DNA of 49,755 nt, taken from NCBI GenBank assembly GCA_903907075.1, contig CAIVMQ010000014.1, positions 1 to 49,755 of the forward strand, read 5' to 3'. The translations under genes and the position numbers were made by a program. Below the pieces are notes generated by a model, which was not told the origin of the DNA, ran no database searches, and saw only the letters and a program-made list of their open reading frames with translations. Origin of the DNA: an uncultured Bacteroidia bacterium (GTDB taxonomy: Bacteria > Bacteroidota > Bacteroidia > Bacteroidales > Prolixibacteraceae). This document shows positions 24,112 to 32,436 of the stretch, one piece after another (within the stretch, counting starts at the first letter, position 1; the number at the start of each line of letters is the position of its first letter).

Positions 24112-26373
24112 ATGGCTTATGACATCGATATGATTCGCCGGGTCTATTCTCAAATTCCTGAGCGTGTTAACAAATTACGCTCTCTATTAGGCAGACCAGT
24201 AACTTTAACCGAAAAAATCCTCTACTCCCACCTTTCAGGAGAATTCCCTGAGTTACCATTTGAAAAAGGGGTATCGTATGTTAATTTCGACCCCGATAGG
24301 GTTGCAATGCAAGATGCAACAGCTCAAATGGCGCTGCTCCAATTTATGCAAGCTGGTAAAAATGTTGTCTCTGTCCCTTCAACGGTGCATTGCGATCATT
24401 TAATCCTTGCCCAAACAGGTGCTGTAGAAGATCTGAAAAAAGCAGAAGAAACGAATAAAGAGGTCTATAGCTTTCTCTCATCGGTATCAAAAAAGTATGG
24501 GATTGGGTTCTGGAAACCCGGTGCCGGAATTATTCATCAGGTTGTTTTAGAAAATTATGCATTCCCGGGTGGGATGATGATCGGAACTGATTCGCATACG
24601 GTTAATGCAGGAGGACTAGGCATGATCGCTATTGGCGTTGGAGGTGCAGATGCGGTTGATGTAATGACTGGAATTCCTTGGGAACTTAAATTTCCAAAAT
24701 TGATCGGCATTCATCTTACAGGCAAACTAAGTGGATGGAGCTCGCCAAAAGATGTGATTTTAAAAGTAGCAGGAATCCTAACCGTCAAAGGGGGTACCGG
24801 TTGCATCATTGAATATTTCGGTCCTGGTGCCGCGAGTATCTCCTGTACAGGAAAAGGTACAATATGTAATATGGGTGCCGAAGTTGGTGCAACAACCTCA
24901 ACCTTTGCCTTCGACAAGAGCATGAGCGACTACCTCAAAGCCACTGACCGTGCAGATGTTGCAGAGATGGCACTGAAAATAGCCTCCGATCTAAAAGCTG
25001 ACGATGAGGTATATGCCCATCCGGAAAAATATTTTGATCAGGTAATTGAGATTAACCTTTCTGAACTCGAACCACATATTAATGGTCCTTTTACACCTGA
25101 TTTTGCTACACCGCTATCTAAATTTAAAGAGGTAGCCAAAGAAAAGGGATGGCCTATGGAGATGAAAGTTGGGCTTATTGGGTCATGTACAAACTCGTCA
25201 TACGAAGATATTAGTCGTGCTGCATCCATCGCACGACAGGCCCGAAGCAAAAGCCTTAAAGTTAAAGCAGAATTTACCGTAACGCCAGGATCTGAACTTG
25301 TGCGTTATACGGTTGCACGTGATGGATTTCTGGATGCTTTTGAGCAAATGGGTGGTGTTGTACTTGCAAATGCTTGTGGTCCGTGTATCGGACAATGGTC
25401 AAGACATGATGCGGCCAATTTACCTGAAAATTCCATTATGACCTCCTTCAACCGAAATTTTGCAAAGCGTACCGACGGAAATCCAAAAACGCACGGCTTT
25501 GTAGCTTCACCTGAAATCGTAACTGCATTTGCAATCGCAGGAACACTCGATTTCAATCCTGAGACCGATTTCTTAGTCAATGAGAAGGGAGAAAAAGTAA
25601 AACTGGATCCTCCAAGTGGAGACGATCTGCCACAAAGAGGATTTGCCGTTGAAGATCAGGGTTTAATACCACCATCGACAAATCATCAAGGAATTGAGAT
25701 AACAGTAAACCCAACATCCGACAGGTTACAACTTCTTGATCCCTTTGCTGCGTGGGAAAAACATGACTTGAAAAATCTCAAGTTGCTAATTAAGGCGCGT
25801 GGTAAATGTACAACAGACCACATCTCGATGGCTGGCCCTTGGCTTAAATACAGAGGTCATTTAGATAATATTTCTGAGAACCTCCTTATTGGTGCAATCA
25901 ACGATTTTAATGGAAATACAAATTCGGTAAAAAACCAGTTAACGTCTCACTATGGAACTGTGCCAGCTACTGCAAGGGCATATAAAAAGGAGGGACTTGG
26001 ATCTGTTATTGTCGGAGATGAAAATTACGGAGAGGGCTCCTCTCGTGAACATGCAGCTATGGAACCGCGCCATCTCGGTGCCAGAGTAGTAATAACCCGC
26101 TCATTTGCTCGTATTCATGAAACAAACTTAAAGAAACAAGGGATGCTTGCCCTCACATTTGCAAATCCTGAAGATTATCAAAAAATTCAAGAGGATGATT
26201 CCATCGATATTATAGGACTTGAATCTTTTGAACCCGGGAAATTATTACAACTCAATTTGCATCATGCAAATGGAACATCTGAACATATCAAAGCAAAGCA
26301 CACATACAATGAAGCACAAATTGAGTGGTTTAAAGCAGGATCGTGTCTTAATTTTATTAAAGACAACCAATAA
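24112..26373 (+). CDS. acn: Aconitate hydratase (mitochondrial type)
   Basis: Aconitase isomerises citrate to isocitrate in the TCA cycle using a [4Fe-4S] cluster. From the ATG at 24112 it is 753 aa, a normal length for the mitochondrial-type class. The cluster ligands are Cys359 ([13 protein letters not shown]) and Cys422/Cys425 ([11 protein letters not shown]). Substrate-binding motifs [13 protein letters not shown] and [17 protein letters not shown], the latter in the swivelling C-terminal domain, are intact. It has its own promoter and a strong terminator, so it is monocistronic. The upstream in-frame extension lies over the promoter and is not expected to be translated. It is divergent from the ABC permease gene. 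Confidence 0.96.
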   Translation: MAYDIDMIRRVYSQIPERVNKLRSLLGRPVTLTEKILYSHLSGEFPELPFEKGVSYVNFDPDRVAMQDATAQMALLQFMQAGKNVVSVPSTVHCDHLILAQTGAVEDLKKAEETNKEVYSFLSSVSKKYGIGFWKPGAGIIHQVVLENYAFPGGMMIGTDSHTVNAGGLGMIAIGVGGADAVDVMTGIPWELKFPKLIGIHLTGKLSGWSSPKDVILKVAGILTVKGGTGCIIEYFGPGAASISCTGKGTICNMGAEVGATTSTFAFDKSMSDYLKATDRADVAEMALKIASDLKADDEVYAHPEKYFDQVIEINLSELEPHINGPFTPDFATPLSKFKEVAKEKGWPMEMKVGLIGSCTNSSYEDISRAASIARQARSKSLKVKAEFTVTPGSELVRYTVARDGFLDAFEQMGGVVLANACGPCIGQWSRHDAANLPENSIMTSFNRNFAKRTDGNPKTHGFVASPEIVTAFAIAGTLDFNPETDFLVNEKGEKVKLDPPSGDDLPQRGFAVEDQGLIPPSTNHQGIEITVNPTSDRLQLLDPFAAWEKHDLKNLKLLIKARGKCTTDHISMAGPWLKYRGHLDNISENLLIGAINDFNGNTNSVKNQLTSHYGTVPATARAYKKEGLGSVIVGDENYGEGSSREHAAMEPRHLGARVVITRSFARIHETNLKKQGMLALTFANPEDYQKIQEDDSIDIIGLESFEPGKLLQLNLHHANGTSEHIKAKHTYNEAQIEWFKAGSCLNFIKDNQ

Positions 26374-26384
26374 TATACCTCTTA

Positions 26385-26430
26385 ATTAATTAAAAAAGGC
26401 TGGAATTTATTCTGGCCTTTTTTAATTAAT
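26385..26430 (+). terminator. Terminator of aconitase
   Basis: The 15-nt arms TTAATTAAAAAAGGC and GCCTTTTTTAATTAA pair perfectly around a 14-nt loop. It begins 12 nt after the acn stop codon. The A/T runs within the stem provide U-tracts on both strands. Confidence 0.88.
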
Positions 26431-26599
26431 CCCAAATCAGTCTCAAATTAACTCTGGAATTACTGAAATTGTGACTTTACGAACAATTTTATGGGAATTA
26501 ACATTTTTTAAGCCTTTTTATTGTTAAATCAATACAATGTAACTATACCTTTAGATTTCATTAAAAAACTTAATTCTCACCTAAGAATTCTCAGAATTG

Positions 26600-27127
26600 A
26601 TGATATTTAGATTCAAAATCATTTCCGACAAGGCAGAAGATTTTGTATTGCACATCGACGCAGATGCAAAAAGCACTTTTTTCGAATTGCATGAGGCTAT
26701 CCAGTTTGCATGTAAATTTGATTCGGCTGAACTCACAACGTTTTTCCTTGCCGACGAGGAGTGGGATAAAGGGATAGAGATTGTAATGTTCCAAGATGAT
26801 TCAACAAACCATAATCACGCTCCGGATATGAAGCATACTTCTCTTGAGACTTTACTTAAAGAGCCTGAAGATAAATTAATTTATACCTTTGATGTAATAA
26901 ACCAAAAATCACTCTACATCCAACTAAATGCCATATTAATGGAAGAAAAACTAAAATCCCCTATTGTATCCTACGATGGTGGAACTACGCCCAGTCAAAA
27001 TCATTTAAATCGATATAATCTTGATTTATTGGCAGATAATGATTCAGAGTTTCAGAATGCATTTACCGATTTTGGGGAACTTGAAGATTTTAATACCATA
27101 TATGGTGAAATAGGTGAAGTAATCTAG
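26600..27127 (+). CDS. pRiA4b ORF-3-like / IS1096 passenger-like protein
   Basis: From the ATG at 26600 this is a 175-aa acidic protein. Residues about 1-110 resemble the plasmid pRiA4b ORF-3 domain, also named IS1096 passenger TnpR-like: IFRFKIISDKAEDFVLHI, then TFFELHEAIQFACKF and EDKLIYTFDVINQKSLYIQL. Despite its names the domain is widespread on chromosomes and is not a resolvase. Its role is unknown. The C-terminal 60 residues are Asp/Glu-rich. Nothing nearby (no transposase, no terminal repeats) suggests a mobile element. It precedes miaA by 171 nt. A TTG immediately upstream (26597) could add one residue. Confidence 0.75.
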   Translation: MIFRFKIISDKAEDFVLHIDADAKSTFFELHEAIQFACKFDSAELTTFFLADEEWDKGIEIVMFQDDSTNHNHAPDMKHTSLETLLKEPEDKLIYTFDVINQKSLYIQLNAILMEEKLKSPIVSYDGGTTPSQNHLNRYNLDLLADNDSEFQNAFTDFGELEDFNTIYGEIGEVI

Positions 27128-27298
27128 TCGTGACAAATTTTACAAACACAAAATCAAGCTAAATCAGAAGAAGTTATTTGCACGATACTATAAATAGGTA
27201 GCTATATTGAATCTACTCTTTTGCATACCCTTATAGATTATTCAAAAGTTCAACATTCCCATTAAAACCATTAATATCTATAAACTGCTCCTTATTTA

Positions 27299-28201
27299 AT
27301 GCCAAAATCCCTAATTATTCTACTCGGCCCTACAGGAGTAGGAAAAACTGAACTAAGCCTTAAGATTGCCGACCATTATCAGACCGAGATTATCTCGTGT
27401 GACTCAAGGCAAATTTTTAAAGAGATGTCTATCGGCACTGCAGTCCCCGATCCTGAAAGCCTTGCCAAAATAGCTCACCATTTTATCCAATCGCACTCGA
27501 TACACGATAATTACAATGCCCGAAAATTTGAACTTGAGGCACTTGAGAAACTAGAAGCACTTTTTCAACAAAATAATTGTGTCGTTATGACAGGAGGATC
27601 AATGCTTTATATCGATGCATTATGCAAAGGGCTAGATGATTTGCCTGATATAGATCCTCAATTACGTCAGCGGTTGATGAATCGCAAGGAGATCGAAGGG
27701 ATGCTCCCGATGCAAAATGAGTTATTACAACTTGATCCAGTATATTACCACGAGGTCGATCTTCAAAATCCCAAGCGTGTGATGCATGCCCTTGAGATGT
27801 GTATAATGACTGGTAAGCCATACTCCGACTTACGAACAAAACAGCCTCAAATCCGTCCTTTTAACATTATCAAAGTTGGACTGAATCGTGACAGAGCAGA
27901 ACTACATCACCGAATTAATGGTCGTGTTGATCAAATGTTTGATCAAGGACTCGAAGCCGAGGCACAGAAATTACTCCCTTACCGTCATCTAAACTCCTTA
28001 AATACGGTAGGATACCGCGAGTTATTTGACTTTTTCGATGGCGAGATTACACTAAACCAAGCGAAAGATAAAATTAAAGCCAATACCCGAAAATATGCAC
28101 GTAAACAATTAACCTGGTTTAGGCGGGATATTGAAATCACCTGGTTTACCCCGGATATGGAAGAACCGATCATCTCCTTTCTAAACGAAAAACTTGCCTG
28201 A
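27299..28201 (+). CDS. miaA: tRNA dimethylallyltransferase
   Basis: MiaA adds a dimethylallyl group to N6 of A37 in tRNAs that read codons beginning with U, including tRNA-Phe, which is encoded about 17 kb away. The 300-aa length is normal. The P-loop is GPTGVGKTEL (residues 9-18). Thr13 region and CDSRQIFKEMSIGTA carry the conserved Asp and the DSRQ element. MTGGSMLYIDALCKGL and the C-terminal NTVGYRELFDF and ARKQLTWFRRD are family signatures. It is probably transcribed from the upstream gap or with the preceding gene. A convergent acidic-tail gene follows. Confidence 0.96.
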   Translation: MPKSLIILLGPTGVGKTELSLKIADHYQTEIISCDSRQIFKEMSIGTAVPDPESLAKIAHHFIQSHSIHDNYNARKFELEALEKLEALFQQNNCVVMTGGSMLYIDALCKGLDDLPDIDPQLRQRLMNRKEIEGMLPMQNELLQLDPVYYHEVDLQNPKRVMHALEMCIMTGKPYSDLRTKQPQIRPFNIIKVGLNRDRAELHHRINGRVDQMFDQGLEAEAQKLLPYRHLNSLNTVGYRELFDFFDGEITLNQAKDKIKANTRKYARKQLTWFRRDIEITWFTPDMEEPIISFLNEKLA

Positions 28202-28213
28202 TAACCTCAATTA

Positions 28214-28253
28214 TAAAAAAGAATCCCTCATAGTCTTAAAACTATAAGGGATT
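28214..28253 (-). terminator. Terminator of the acidic-tail protein gene
   Basis: On the minus strand AATCCCT plus ATAGT pair with ACTAT plus AGGGATT (one mismatch), followed by CTTTTTTAT. It lies between the convergent ends of miaA and the gene at 28275-28637. Confidence 0.8.
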
Positions 28254-28274
28254 ATCTGGAGAAATAAATTTTGA

Positions 28275-28637
28275 TTAGTCTTCGTCTGGATCCTCATCAT
28301 CCTCCGGCACATCGTCAGGGATATCATTAACATCTTCATCGACATCATCATGACCTTCGAATTCTTGTAAAGCAAAATCATCACGAAGAATTCCCTCATC
28401 ATTAAAATCGTCATCATTTTCGACAATATTATTTGCCTCTTCCAGAGTCATACGAACGAGGTAATAAAACTCATCCGTTTCATAAGGTAACGCAGATACA
28501 ACTTTCCCTTTGGCATTAATGTAAGTGATCAAGCTTCCAGAGAATCCATGAGGATAAGTAAGCTTAATTTGTCCCTGAACATCGAGAGGAAGCTTATCAT
28601 AGTCCTTTACAACGCGTGGTTTATTGATTTTTGCCAT
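28275..28637 (-). CDS. Conserved hypothetical protein with extreme acidic C-terminal tail
   Basis: This 120-aa protein has two halves. Residues 1-72 form a compact, basic-to-neutral domain (KINKPRVVKDYDKLPLDVQ, then QIKLTYPHGFSGSLITYINA and VSALPYETDEFYYLVRM). Residues 73-120 are almost entirely Asp and Glu. I recognise close relatives in other Bacteroidota only as hypothetical proteins. An acidic tail after a small folded domain recalls the RNA polymerase delta subunit of Firmicutes and DNA- or ribosome-mimic proteins. That is analogy, not homology. Its own terminator supports it being a real, monocistronic gene. Confidence 0.8.
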   Translation of the reverse strand: MAKINKPRVVKDYDKLPLDVQGQIKLTYPHGFSGSLITYINAKGKVVSALPYETDEFYYLVRMTLEEANNIVENDDDFNDEGILRDDFALQEFEGHDDVDEDVNDIPDDVPEDDEDPDED

Positions 28638-28875
28638 ATTATATCTAGATTAAATGTGTCGCTAAAGTATTGCATTCTAAAATATTAAACCTAACAAAGG
28701 CAATTAAAAACCCCTTTAATTTGGTGTTGCAAAATAATAATTCACTTGATTAATTAAATAGTTTTTGTAAAAAAAACTTAAAAAAACTCACTTTGTTCTT
28801 TTAACCGCTAATATATTCGAAAATTCCATTCAAAAACAAAGAATAAATGGTTCATCTTTGCTCGATCATTCGCAG

Positions 28876-28907
28876 TTTGGGCAATAGTCCTAAATTACCT
28901 ATATTTG
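28876..28907 (+). promoter_or_regulatory. Promoter of pheT (perfect -33/-7 match)
   Basis: TTTG (28876-28879) and TATATTTG (28900-28907) are separated by 20 nt. Both match the Bacteroidota consensus exactly. The element lies inside the 5' end of the longest open frame and therefore fixes the true start at the ATG at 28940. Confidence 0.75.
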
Positions 28908-28939
28908 CCATTCTTATACTATCAAGAAGCAGATTTAAT

Positions 28940-31396
28940 ATGAATATCTCTTTCAATTGGCTTAAAGATTATCTCAATCTGGAGAGCTCTCCTGCCGAAG
29001 TCGCGGCGATACTCACTCAACTTGGACTTGAAACCGGAAGCATCGAAGAATTTGAATCGGTCAAAGGAGGATTAAAAGGACTCGTTGTAGGAGAGGTTAT
29101 TACCTGCCAGAAGCATCCCAATTCTGACCATCTGAGCGTTACTACCGTATCTGTTGGAGCAGATGAAGATCTGCCCATTGTTTGTGGAGCAGCCAATGTT
29201 GCTGCAGGTCAAAAAGTGATCGTTGCAACCGTAGGAACTGTATTATACAATGGAGAGGAGCAATTCACGATTCAGAAATCTAAGATAAGGGGCGAAGTAT
29301 CGATGGGGATGATCTGCGCAGAAGATGAGATTGGAATCAGCCATGACCACAACGGAATCATGGTATTATCCTCAGACGCTAAACCTGGAACCCCCGCGAG
29401 TGATTACTTCAATATTCAATCTGATTTTGTCCTAGAAGTTGATCTTACCCCCAACAGAATCGATAGTGCATCGCATATTGGTGTAGCCCGCGATCTGGCT
29501 GCATTTATAAGCCAAAAAAAAGCAATAGACTATACTAAGCCAGACATTAAAAATTTCAAGTCGGACAATAACAGCCTCCCGATTTCAGTATCAATTTTAG
29601 ATCCAGAGGCTTGCCCAAGGTATGCAGGAGTAACAATTTCCGGCGTAACCGTTTCTTCCTCACCAGAATGGCTGCAAAATAGACTAAAAGCAGTAGGGTT
29701 AAGCCCAATAAATAATATTGTCGATATCACCAATTATGTCCTTCACGAGACGGGTCAACCGCTGCATGCTTTTGACGCAGCTGCGATTAAAGGAAATCAG
29801 GTGATCATAAAAACGGTTGCTTCGGGAACAAAATTCACCACCCTCGACGGTATTGAAAGAGAGTTGTCTGACAAAGATTTAATGATCTGCAATAGTGACG
29901 AACCAATGTGTATTGGTGGAGTATTTGGTGGATTACATTCAGGCGTAAGCGAAAGCACTACTCAAATATTTCTCGAGAGTGCCTATTTTAATCCGGTTTC
30001 AATCCGCAAAACGGCTCGTAGATATGGATTAAATACAGATGCCTCCTTTCGTTTTGAGCGTGGCGTCGATCCAAATGGAACGTTATATGCTTTAAAAAGA
30101 GCAGCATTGCTTATTCAAGAGGTTGCTGGAGGAACAATATCCTCTGAAACCATTGATCGTATTGCAAATCCTGCTATTCTGGAATTCTTTACCATTGAAG
30201 TTAACTGGCTAACCATTAACAGGCTAATCGGCAAAGAGCTTCCGAAAGAGACCATCAAACAGATTTTAACCTCACTTGAGATTGAAATTAAATCGGAGAC
30301 TTCTGATGGTTTAACACTTTCAGTTCCCCCTTATCGTGTAGACGTAAAAAGAGATGTTGATATTATTGAAGAGATTCTTCGGATTTACGGTTATAACAAT
30401 ATCGAGCCCAACAAAGCGACAAAAGCTACCATTCAGCATACGCCACATCCAGATAAAATAAAATTACAAAATCTGATCTCTGAAACATTCACCGCCAGAG
30501 GGTTTAACGAAATCATGTCTAACTCGTTAACCAAGCTCTCGTACTACGAGAAATTGGAAACTTTCAAGAGTGAAAATACGGTTCAGCTTTTTAATCCTTT
30601 AAGCTCAGATCTCAATGGTATGCGCCAGACTCTAATTTTTGGTGGTCTCGAGTCGATCTATCGCAATACCAATTATCGCAATTCCGATCTACGGTTATTT
30701 GAATTCGGCAATGTGTATCAATTTGACGGAAGCAAAACGTATGCTAATCCTGTTAAAAACTACAGTGAATCGGAACATATCGGGGTATGGATTACCGGCA
30801 ATAAAGAGGCTGCGAATTGGAATATTAAAGAAGAGACGACCTCTTTTTTCACCCTTAAAGCAAATATCGAAAATATCCTTTTTCGACTGGGTCTTGAGCC
30901 ATCGAAATGTTCGATCGAATCGATCTCAACGGATATTTTTTCTGAAGGTCTTGAATATCGATTTAACAATGTCCTTATTGGTCAGATTGGATATGTAAAC
31001 CATCAACTTCTGCGTACGATGAATATTGGCAGTGTTGTATTTTATGGGGACCTCTGCTGGACAGCTATTTTAAAGGCAATCAAGAACGTTAAAGTTAGCT
31101 ATACGCCACTTCAGAAATATCCGGAGGTGAAGCGAGATCTCGCCCTGCTAATCGACAAAGAAGTAACATTTAGTACTATCAGGGCATTGGCTTTCAAGGC
31201 TGAACGTCAAATACTACGTAGTGTATCTATTTTTGACGTTTACCAAGGGGCTAATCTTCCTGAAGGAAAAAAATCGTATGCCGTGAGTTTTATCCTTCAG
31301 GATGACGAGAAGACACTCAACGAAAAGCAGATCGAGAAGACGATGAGTCGGTTAATTAGTATTTACGAACGTGAAGCTGGTGCACAAATCAGATAG
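28940..31396 (+). CDS. pheT: Phenylalanyl-tRNA synthetase beta subunit
   Basis: This is the beta chain of the alpha2beta2 enzyme that charges tRNA-Phe. From the ATG at 28940 it is 818 aa, normal for the family. It begins ISFNWLKDYLNLE. An EMAP/OB-type tRNA-binding domain follows (about 42-150, GLVVGEVITCQKHPNSDHLSV). The B3/B4 editing domain contains LSPINNIVDITNYVL. The B5 domain lies around 400-475, and the catalytic-like core includes NPLSSDLNGMRQTL. The C-terminal FDX-ACB anticodon-binding domain (about 725-818) includes KYPEVKRDLALLID. An ATG at 28847 would add 31 residues, but a perfect promoter lies within that stretch. pheS is not in the window. Confidence 0.97.
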   Translation: MNISFNWLKDYLNLESSPAEVAAILTQLGLETGSIEEFESVKGGLKGLVVGEVITCQKHPNSDHLSVTTVSVGADEDLPIVCGAANVAAGQKVIVATVGTVLYNGEEQFTIQKSKIRGEVSMGMICAEDEIGISHDHNGIMVLSSDAKPGTPASDYFNIQSDFVLEVDLTPNRIDSASHIGVARDLAAFISQKKAIDYTKPDIKNFKSDNNSLPISVSILDPEACPRYAGVTISGVTVSSSPEWLQNRLKAVGLSPINNIVDITNYVLHETGQPLHAFDAAAIKGNQVIIKTVASGTKFTTLDGIERELSDKDLMICNSDEPMCIGGVFGGLHSGVSESTTQIFLESAYFNPVSIRKTARRYGLNTDASFRFERGVDPNGTLYALKRAALLIQEVAGGTISSETIDRIANPAILEFFTIEVNWLTINRLIGKELPKETIKQILTSLEIEIKSETSDGLTLSVPPYRVDVKRDVDIIEEILRIYGYNNIEPNKATKATIQHTPHPDKIKLQNLISETFTARGFNEIMSNSLTKLSYYEKLETFKSENTVQLFNPLSSDLNGMRQTLIFGGLESIYRNTNYRNSDLRLFEFGNVYQFDGSKTYANPVKNYSESEHIGVWITGNKEAANWNIKEETTSFFTLKANIENILFRLGLEPSKCSIESISTDIFSEGLEYRFNNVLIGQIGYVNHQLLRTMNIGSVVFYGDLCWTAILKAIKNVKVSYTPLQKYPEVKRDLALLIDKEVTFSTIRALAFKAERQILRSVSIFDVYQGANLPEGKKSYAVSFILQDDEKTLNEKQIEKTMSRLISIYEREAGAQIR

Positions 31397-31451
31397 CAAA
31401 ACGGCTGTATTAAAATTAGAACTGTAACCCTTTCTTTTATACCTTCATATC

Positions 31452-31967
31452 TTGGATGTACCCTCAGTCATAACCATAAAACAGGTTCGTTCGAAATTAG
31501 ACATTCAAAAAGTTGTATTGTTGGCAACCACAATCTGGAATGAATTTTATGTCCCTTTTATTGGAGAGCCACAGGTGGAATATATGCTCTCCAAAATCCA
31601 ATCTACCGTTGCTATATCCCAACAGATTAATGAGGATAAGATCGAATATTACCTTGTCTATAAAGGAACTGAAGAGCAAGGATACTTCGCCATAAAGCAA
31701 TTAGAAGAAGAGATATTTCTCAGTAAGTTTTATCTCAGAAAACAGAGTCGGGGAATCGGTCTTGGCAGGGTATGTTTAATGTTTATCGCAGAGAAAGGGA
31801 GATCAAATGGCTCCAAATTAATCAGATTAGTAGTCAATAAAATTAGTAGCAGCGTTAAGATCTATGAAAAAATGGGCTTTATCAATGATGGTCCATTATT
31901 AACCGTAATTGGAGATGGCTATTTTATGGACGATTATAAGATGAGCTATAAGATCGAAGCAAAATAA
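31452..31967 (+). CDS. GNAT family N-acetyltransferase
   Basis: The protein has 171 aa. GNAT enzymes transfer the acetyl group of acetyl-CoA to an amine. The CoA pyrophosphate-binding motif is QSRGIGLGRVCLMF (R/QxxGxG/A), preceded by the beta4 strand FLSKFYLRKQ. The C-terminal part (NKISSSVKIYEKMGFINDG) is the usual beta5-alpha4 region ending in the GF motif. The substrate is unknown. The frame opens with TTG at 31452; no ATG occurs until far inside the domain, so a non-ATG start is likely, though its exact position is uncertain. It follows pheT by 55 nt and may be co-transcribed, since no terminator was seen between them. Confidence 0.85.
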   Translation: MDVPSVITIKQVRSKLDIQKVVLLATTIWNEFYVPFIGEPQVEYMLSKIQSTVAISQQINEDKIEYYLVYKGTEEQGYFAIKQLEEEIFLSKFYLRKQSRGIGLGRVCLMFIAEKGRSNGSKLIRLVVNKISSSVKIYEKMGFINDGPLLTVIGDGYFMDDYKMSYKIEAK

Positions 31968-31999
31968 TTTCCGACCTACTTGCAACCAACATTTTATTT

Positions 32000-32374
32000 C
32001 TAGTCAAATAATTCTCTTAGGCTTCCGAAATAGTCCGATTCCCAACCCTCCGTGATATTTTCGTAAGCGTCGTCAGGGATATTTGTTTGGTGTACCTCTA
32101 CATTGGTACCATTTTTATCGGGATGAAGTTTAATAGTTACGATAGAATCTGATTCCTCTCCAAAAAACCAGTTTTGTACTATTTTATGGTCGGAAATAAA
32201 TTCAATATTTTGTCCGACAATTTCGCCATCCCATAAAGAGAATTCACTGCCCGGCTCAGTACTCATTATGGCTGGCTCTCCAGACCAGATTTCGATCATC
32301 GCAGAGTTTGTCAAGGCATTATAAATATCTGCAGGGGAGGCCTCGAGTTTAAAATATTTTTTAAATTCTTTCAT
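32000..32374 (-). CDS. START-like / AHSA1-family protein
   Basis: This 124-aa SRPBCC-fold protein is related to the Hsp90-activator AHSA1 domain and to polyketide-cyclase-like ligand binders. It begins with LEASPADIYNALTNSAMIEIWSGEPA. A conserved middle strand is SEFSLWDGEIVGQNIEFI, followed by KIVQNWFFGEESDSIVTI. The C-terminal helix is GWESDYFGSLRELF. This family often binds small hydrophobic ligands; no ligand can be assigned. Cytoplasmic location is inferred from the absence of a signal peptide. It lies 62 nt downstream of the DUF3078 gene on the same strand and converges on the GNAT gene. Confidence 0.85.
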   Translation of the reverse strand: MKEFKKYFKLEASPADIYNALTNSAMIEIWSGEPAIMSTEPGSEFSLWDGEIVGQNIEFISDHKIVQNWFFGEESDSIVTIKLHPDKNGTNVEVHQTNIPDDAYENITEGWESDYFGSLRELFD

Positions 32375-32436
32375 TGTCTATTCGTATTTGTGTTTGAAAT
32401 ATAACAGAAAAACATTGGATTAATAAAATTCTTATG

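Noticed and set aside
24711..25580. Several minus-strand ORFs inside aconitase
   Set aside because: They are shadow frames of a gene with intact family motifs along its whole length.
26600..27127. Possible mobile element, because the family is also called IS1096 passenger / plasmid ORF-3
   Set aside because: No transposase, terminal repeats, target duplication or base-composition shift is visible. The family is common on chromosomes.
28211..28426. Methionine-rich 71-aa ORF antisense-frame to the acidic-tail gene
   Set aside because: It is an alternative frame of the same strand created by the Asp/Glu codon runs (GAT/GAC/GAA) and has no start context or homology.
28847..28939. Upstream ATG start for pheT giving 31 extra residues
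   Set aside because: A perfect -33/-7 promoter lies within this stretch, and the family N-terminus begins at the ATG at 28940.
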